Shown here one piece after another: positions 59,201 to 64,000 of a stretch of 64,000 nt of DNA. A model generated the notes under the pieces. It saw only the letters and a program-made list of their open reading frames with translations, did not search any database and had not been told where the DNA came from. The position numbers and the translations under genes were made by a program. Source of the DNA: Cryptomeria japonica (lineage: Eukaryota > Streptophyta > Pinopsida > Cupressales > Cupressaceae); contig NC_081414.1 of assembly GCF_030272615.1 (NCBI RefSeq), positions 307,315,164 to 307,379,163 of the forward strand. Direction: 5' to 3'. Numbering within the stretch: position 1 is the stretch's first letter; every line of letters begins with the position of its first letter.

Positions 59201-59642
59201 AGATGACAGAAAGAGCACCACTGGTGGGGCATTCTTTGTTGGTAGCAGATTGATTTCATGGTTGAGCAAGAAACAAAGTTGTACATCATTATCAACAACA
59301 GAATCAGATTATTTTGCAGCAGCAACTAATTGTACTCAAGTATTATGGATTAAGCAAATGTTGAAGGACATAAAGGTAAAATGCAAAGAACCTATAATCA
59401 TTTATTGTGATAATTCAACAACAATTGATATATCTAAGAATCCAGTATTTCACTCTAAGACTAAACATGTTTCTATCAAATATAATTTTCTAAAAGTGAA
59501 TGTTGAAGGAAAAGCAGTGAGATTGGTTTATGTGAATACTAAAGAGCAAATTGCAGATATCTTTACTAAGCCTTTGCCTAAGGAAACTTTTGAATATCTC
59601 AAAGAGCAGCGTGGGGTTATACCCTCACCGGTAGAGACCTAG
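59201..59642 (+). pseudogene. A RNase H, C-terminal part
   Basis: After L the frame reads GSRLISWLSKKQSCTSLSTT, ESDYFAAATNCTQVLWIKQM, IIYCDNSTTIDISKNPVFHS, TKHVSIKYNFLK and QIADIFTKPLPKETFEYL, the standard Copia RNase H ending. The Glu of ESDY and Asp of CDNS are present. It ends at TAG 59640-59642. About 380 bp of untranslated sequence with purine tracts follows up to the 3' LTR. Confidence 0.9.
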
Positions 59643-59993
59643 ACAGCTGATGATTGGCATCAAATTGACAAAATTTACAGAGAAACCTTTTTCTGACTTT
59701 GATGGAGGAGAGCTACTTCTCAGGGGGAGTAGTTGGTTATAACAGTTGGTATTTGTAATTGGTTCTATGAACTGGTTGTATCTAGTATTTGTTTTGCTTT
59801 GGCATTTGATGTCAAAGGGGAATAGATATTTATGGAAAAACAACATTATCGTTTGGAGAGAGATTATTCATTGGGGGAGTGATATATACTCTCTACATTT
59901 GTATTTTGATTTCTGGTATTGATCTATTTTGGAGATTTTTGGTTTTTGGTTTTTTGGTATTCTGTTTTGGCACTTAGATGTTTTTCCATCTTT

Positions 59994-60022
59994 GTGTTGC
60001 CATCAATGCCAAAGGGGGAGAT
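59994..60022 (+). promoter_or_regulatory. A polypurine tract region
   Basis: CCAAAGGGGGAGAT lies directly before TGTTGG of the 3' LTR. Two further purine tracts lie upstream (CAGGGGGAGTAG near 59721 and GTCAAAGGGGAATAG at 59810-59825). It primes plus-strand synthesis. Confidence 0.85.
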
Positions 60023-60180
60023 TGTTGGTATTATGGATGTGTTGCATTGGTTTTGTCATTGATGTCAACACTTATCAACACTTATCCTTTTGGAGATCTT
60101 TGGTTATGTTCACTGGCAAGTTCAATGACTTATGCATAGTCACTGGTATATGGTTCATCGGTAGGTTATATTGTTCACCG
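60023..60180 (+). repeat. A 3' LTR, first 158 bp only
   Basis: It matches 46683 onward for about 158 bp, up to TTGTTCACCG, then changes to C ORF2 sequence. The remaining 880 bp of LTR is absent. Confidence 0.88.
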
Positions 60181-60185
60181 GTAGG

Positions 60186-62283
60186 TATTTGGATCATGCC
60201 CATGGGGTATGAAGTTGAAGAGAAAATTTTGGAGATGTGTGCTCAACACTTGTTGAGTAATCCAGTTGATACCTCTGAAGAGAGATTTGGCACATTTTCT
60301 AACAAGGATTTATAGCTTCATAGGCAGTTTAAGAAACCAAAAATTGTGAGAAAGATGAGGAAGGAAGTAGAGCACTATGCACAAAGTATTGGGATCACTG
60401 CAGAAGTTATTAAGGAAGCCAGACAGAGGAGAGAGAAAGCTGAGGCAACCAAGATTGAAAAAGCTACTCTAGTAATATCATCTGCAATATCCAGAAAAAC
60501 TAGGAGCTCTACACCCTCCTCTGGTTCTCAGAAGCCAGCTAGCTCACTGAAATATGAAGACAAATCATCTAGTGGTGAAGGGAAGAGGAAGAAAGGTAAG
60601 AGAAGAAGAGGTTATGTTGTTGTTCCTAATGATGAGGAGACATAATCTGATGAGGTAGTAAAGGAGATGAATTCAAGGGGAACCAAAGCTATAAAAGTCA
60701 CTAAGGACAAGCCCTTCAGTGGAGAAAAACCAAGCAGGAAGTTGAAGACTAAATCTAACAAATCCGATATGTCAGTGAGAGATGTGGAAGAAGTTGTCAC
60801 TATAAAAGGTAATATTAAACTACTCTCTAAACTCTATGATAAATTTGATGATGCAAGTCAGAGGACTCTAGAAGAAGCCACTATAAAGTATGTGAACAAA
60901 TTCAATTGGTCTCTTATAGAGATAATGTTGGAGATTCCCAAAAGTCTTTATGATGTTTTAGAGATGAGGATAGATAGTGCAAAAGCATAAGATGACAAAC
61001 TAAGGGAGTTTGTCCTAGTCAATCCATGCTCTATAATAGCTATAGATGAAATAGATAGAATACTCAAGGAAGCCAAAAATGAGTTTAGATGAAAAACAAG
61101 AATCAATAAGCTTATGATCGGGCATTCTGAGGAAGTGATCAAAGATATTGATGCAATATTGAGGTTAGTTTTTCTCAGGAATCAATTTGAAGTTGTTTCA
61201 GAAAAAGCTCATGACGCTGAGGATTCATCTATTTCAGAAGAAGGAGAATTGAATATAGGTGATGATGAATTAGTTAAGGTGGATGTAGTTGAGGATACTC
61301 AAAATCCTCTAGGTCAACAAAACGTTGAGACATTTGTAGATGTAGAGAAGGCAGTGGAAGAGGATAAGGTTGAGGTCAAGGCACCTATTTCAAAAGCAAG
61401 AGACACTGCAGGGGCAATGAAGGAGGTCTTGGAAAAGGACCAGCAAGAATTATTTAATCTGGAATTAGTCCAAGGGCCTATCAACTTAGCCTCTCTATCC
61501 CCTATTTAGAAATTGCAACTAGAATCATTTTCTCAGGCGAAAGCAATGGAGGAGATGCTAAAATCTCACATTGAGGATAGTGAACTGCTCACTCTTGCAT
61601 CTGGTGTATTAGAAAATATTGTGCCTACTCATACTAAAGACACATCAGATACTCCTTCCGACCAACTGAAGAGTCTTATCAATTTGGTAAGTACTCATTT
61701 TGAGTCACTTGAGAAGTCCACAGAGGTCAAGGTCCAAAAGAAATTTGATGTCAATAGATTCAATAAATTGAAGAATATGATTGCTAGTGATAGAGTTTTG
61801 TTAGACACCTGTGTGAAGAGAATTCAAGATGGATTACCTAAAGGTGGAAATGTCTACAAAGCGTGTTTATCATTGTCAAAATTTACTAAGGATATAGAGA
61901 AGCAAATTAAGGAGCATGAGAAGAAATTAGCAGATTTATCTCAGTGCTTTGATCCTTTGACTGTCTCGATGGATAGTTAGGAAGGTCAAGTCATTGCCTT
62001 GCTTGACAAGATTGAGAATTTAATGCATGACAAGGATAAAATTGTAGGAAGAGTTGGTGAGGTTCGAGGTTCGATTGGTTCGAAGATGGGGACAATGCTT
62101 AGTGATTTGAATGAAGCACAAGATGCCTTGGTAGTCAGTGATCCAACAGATCTTCTGATAACTGTGATGCAAACTTATCTTTTTAGCGGACACATATCAA
62201 TTTTGGAAAGTCTCAAGAAAGGTTGGGACAACAATTTGAGCCTATTGAAAAACATTTTTGCATATGTATTCAAGTTTGTATAA
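60186..62283 (+). pseudogene. C ORF2, C-terminal two thirds
   Basis: The frame opens mid-protein with IWIMPMGYEVEEKILEMCAQ, matching IWITEMGYEV in G ORF2, so the N-terminal part with most of the conserved domain is missing. It keeps one frame to TAA near 62283 with stops at 60313, 60643, 60988, 61090, 61507 and 61978 and no frameshift. Basic linkers (RKKGKRRRGY) and long acidic/coiled-coil stretches (EDKVEVKAPISKARDTAG, FTKDIEKQIKEHEKKLADLS) follow. No enzyme motif is seen. A purine tract (GATGTCAAAGGGGGAG) lies 90 bp after its end. Confidence 0.72.
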
Positions 62284-62511
62284 TTATGAGGAGTCAGTTT
62301 GTATATATATACAGTCTGTTCATAGGAATTTTGTATAAATTTTGGTATGCGAAACCCTATCTTGCCATTGATGTCAAAGGGGGAGTTTATGGTAGTGAAA
62401 AATGGTTGATCATCTCAAGGGGAGATTTTGGGAATTTCATAATTTTGAATTTTTCGAGTCTTGCAGTGTTATGTTCATATTTGGTCCAACACAATCATTT
62501 TTCACTTAAGT

Positions 62512-62538
62512 GTTTCCATCAATGCTGAAGGGGGAGAT
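62512..62538 (+). promoter_or_regulatory. C polypurine tract region
   Basis: TGAAGGGGGAGAT lies just before TGTTAG of the 3' LTR. An upstream purine tract, ATGTCAAAGGGGGAG, is at 62371-62385. Confidence 0.8.
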
Positions 62539-62997
62539 TGTTAGTAAGAGACACTACATAGATTATCCAGTGTTGTCATTGATGGCAACCAAAGTCAGTT
62601 ATCCCATTAGAAGTATATGATTTGGTCCTCTCGAAAGTCAGAATGCAAATTGATTCAAGTCCAACAAACTAGAACAAAGTATTCAATAGAGTTCGGTATT
62701 TAGGGTAGCATTTCATTTCAGATTAATATTTTGTGTTGTGTATTTGAGGAAAGGTTGATGGATGTCTGGGTAGCCTTATTGAAGATTTTTAGCCTCCGGT
62801 AATGTTCAGTTTGTAAGTGAGAAGATTTGGTATATAATTTATCAATCTATCACTGTAGTATAGTAGTCTTGTGTGGATAATCCTTACGCGGATTATGTGG
62901 ATCAATTTTGATGATTGCTTTTGTGGTTCAAGTATTTGGTTTGATGGTTTTGGTAACATATGAAAAACTGTTTTGGTTCGGATTTAGCCAACAATAG
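62539..62997 (+). repeat. C 3' LTR, truncated
   Basis: It starts TGTTAGTAAGAGACACTA and follows the first part of the 5' LTR for about 455 bp, to GATTTAGCCAACAATAG, where similarity ends. That is within a few bases of the position where D entered the 5' LTR. Confidence 0.85.
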
Positions 62998-64000
62998 GGA
63001 AAAATTTAAGAACCCCCCCTTGGACAAGGTGTAAAAACCTAGTGAAAGGTGTATAATTGCCGAGAAAAATATTAATTTTACTGGAAAAATTTTGTGGTTT
63101 ACGGAGAAAAAATAATAATCTCCATTGGCAAATCATTCGTGATTGCTCAAAGTTTGTGAAAATCCTGGCGAATTGTAATGTTTTTAAAACCCCAAAAAAT
63201 ATTTGCATTGGCGATTTCAACCTATTTTCAAACCATAAAAAAAAATATTGGCGATTTCAAACTATTTTCAAACCATAAAAAAAATATATTGGCGATTTCA
63301 AACTATTTTCAAACCATAAAAAAAAATATTGGCAATTTCAAACTATTTTCAAACCATAAAAAAATATATTGGCAATTTCAACCTATTTTCAAACCATAAA
63401 AAAAATATATTGGCGATTTCAACCCTTTTCGAAAACGTAAAAAAAATATATTGGCGAAGAAAAATAATTTTCAAAGCATTAAATTAATTCTATGGGCGAA
63501 TTAAATCATTCATTGATCTTGAATTTTTAAGGCTTGGATGCCAACTCATTCCTAAGGGACTAGTTTGAAGGTTTCTCTTGAGTCGAGGTTGATTAGACAA
63601 GCAAGGATGACGATTTTAGAGGCATAAAAGGATTGGATAGATTTTGAGTTAGAGATGGGAGATCACAGATTTCTTTGAGAAATCAAAGGTTGCTTGTTGT
63701 TAGGGAATCTGAAGCAAAATTTATACAATCAAGGAGGAATAAAATCAGAACAAAATACTTCACATAAGATGAGCCTTAGCAGGATGTAGTGGATTTGATA
63801 GCCATGACTTCTAGAGTCCATAACTGGTAGGGTGAGTTGAAAAGCACCAAAATGATGATTTTTCATGTGAATGAGCATCACCAGATGAAGTGTTAAAAAT
63901 TTAAAAATACAATGGGTTGGTGACTTAATTGGTAGAAGAGAAAATAAACCTTTTTCATTTTCTAAGAGTGGTTTTTTCCTTAGAAAGGAAGATGATGTTT
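62998..64000. other. Unrecognised DNA at the right edge
   Basis: It begins GGGAAAAATTTAAGAAC. Apart from the minisatellite, I see no coding motif or element boundary. It may be the start of another insertion that runs past the window. Confidence 0.45.
63208..63456 (+). repeat. 40/41-bp minisatellite, six units plus a partial seventh
   Basis: Units start with TTGGCGATTTC or TTGGCAATTTC at 63208, 63248, 63289, 63329, 63369 and 63410, with a partial start at 63451. Each continues AACTATTTTCAAACCATA followed by an A run of variable length, which accounts for the 40/41-bp alternation. Confidence 0.95.

Larger units (their letters stand above)
46683..60180 (+). mobile_element. Copia element A (Sirevirus-like), nested in C
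   Basis: The 5' LTR is 46683-47720 (1,038 bp), followed by a primer site, one gag-pol frame in Copia order (gag, protease, integrase, RT, RNase H), a polypurine tract and the first 158 bp of the 3' LTR (60023-60180). Element B (50457-57689) sits between the integrase C terminus and RT, and solo LTR L (58740-59200) inside RNase H. Removing both leaves one frame broken only by stop codons. Several purine tracts in series before the 3' LTR are a known Sirevirus trait. The 3' LTR is cut at 60180, where C ORF2 resumes, so no right duplication exists. Confidence 0.9.
39861..62997 (+). mobile_element. Element C: pol-less LTR element, heavily interrupted
   Basis: The 5' LTR begins TGTTGGCAAGAGACACTG at 39861, inside unit 3 of the tandem array. 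It is interrupted by D (40338-44689) and ends CCAACA at 45325. Then come the primer site, ORF1 (45394-46584), element A (46683-60180), the remainder of ORF2 (60186-62283), polypurine tract and a truncated 3' LTR (62539-about 62997). The 5' half of ORF2 is missing, lost with most of A's 3' LTR. No pol motif belongs to C. The right-hand target duplication is not found because the 3' LTR is cut short. Confidence 0.85.

Noticed and set aside
63208-63456. Regular repeats that could suggest a CRISPR array
   Set aside because: Units are contiguous without spacers, and the DNA is a plant nuclear genome.

Overview
This window is nuclear DNA of a land plant with a very retrotransposon-rich genome, most likely a gymnosperm (conifer). 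That placement rests on low GC, many LTR elements nested in LTR elements with long LTRs, and a SABATH-type methyltransferase exon. It is an inference, not a proven identity. Almost nothing here is host gene. I see no rRNA or tRNA genes, no CRISPR array and no bacterial features. The only host coding sequence I can support is the last exon of a SABATH methyltransferase at the left edge (1-317, +).

Layout. 318-6312: old, mostly unreadable DNA with a 130-bp tandem duplication, a dead LINE RNase H fragment (2435-2608) and a decayed LTR. 6313-16581: a 2.5-kb solo LTR (I; TSD CCTCT) split by a 7.7-kb LINE on the minus strand (6873-14609). The LINE has ORF1 (DUF4283-like plus zinc knuckle), ORF2 (endonuclease, RT, zf-RVT, RNase H) and an unusual third ORF. 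16587-20430: unrecognised DNA with a 216-bp tandem duplication. 20436-34736: a Gypsy chromovirus (F, minus; TSD TATAC). Its gag region holds a solo LTR (E) and a complete pol-less LTR element (G, 26701-33575; TSD CACTT). 35462-39860: three tandem copies of a 1,231-bp unit ending in a polypurine tract, the second carrying a solo LTR (K; TSD GTTGA). 39861-about 62997: element C, whose 5' LTR holds a 4.35-kb insertion (D) and whose interior holds a Copia element (A, 46683-60180). A in turn is interrupted by element B (50457-57689; TSD AAGCT) and by a solo LTR (L; TSD AGATG). The right edge has a 40/41-bp minisatellite.

How the parts relate. A is a gag-pol Copia element with Sirevirus-like features (polypurine tracts in series). 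B, C and G have LTRs, a tRNA-iMet-type primer site and nearly the same terminal polypurine region as A, but no protease, integrase, RT or RNase H. Instead each carries ORF1 (coiled coil plus four CCHC-like knuckles) and a long ORF2 whose N-terminal domain is recognisably shared by the three, followed by a charged linker and coiled coil. The same architecture, and part of the same motif pattern, appears in ORF3 of the LINE. This two-ORF, pol-less element group, with a domain apparently shared between LTR elements and a LINE, is the most interesting content of the window. All copies are broken by stops or frameshifts.
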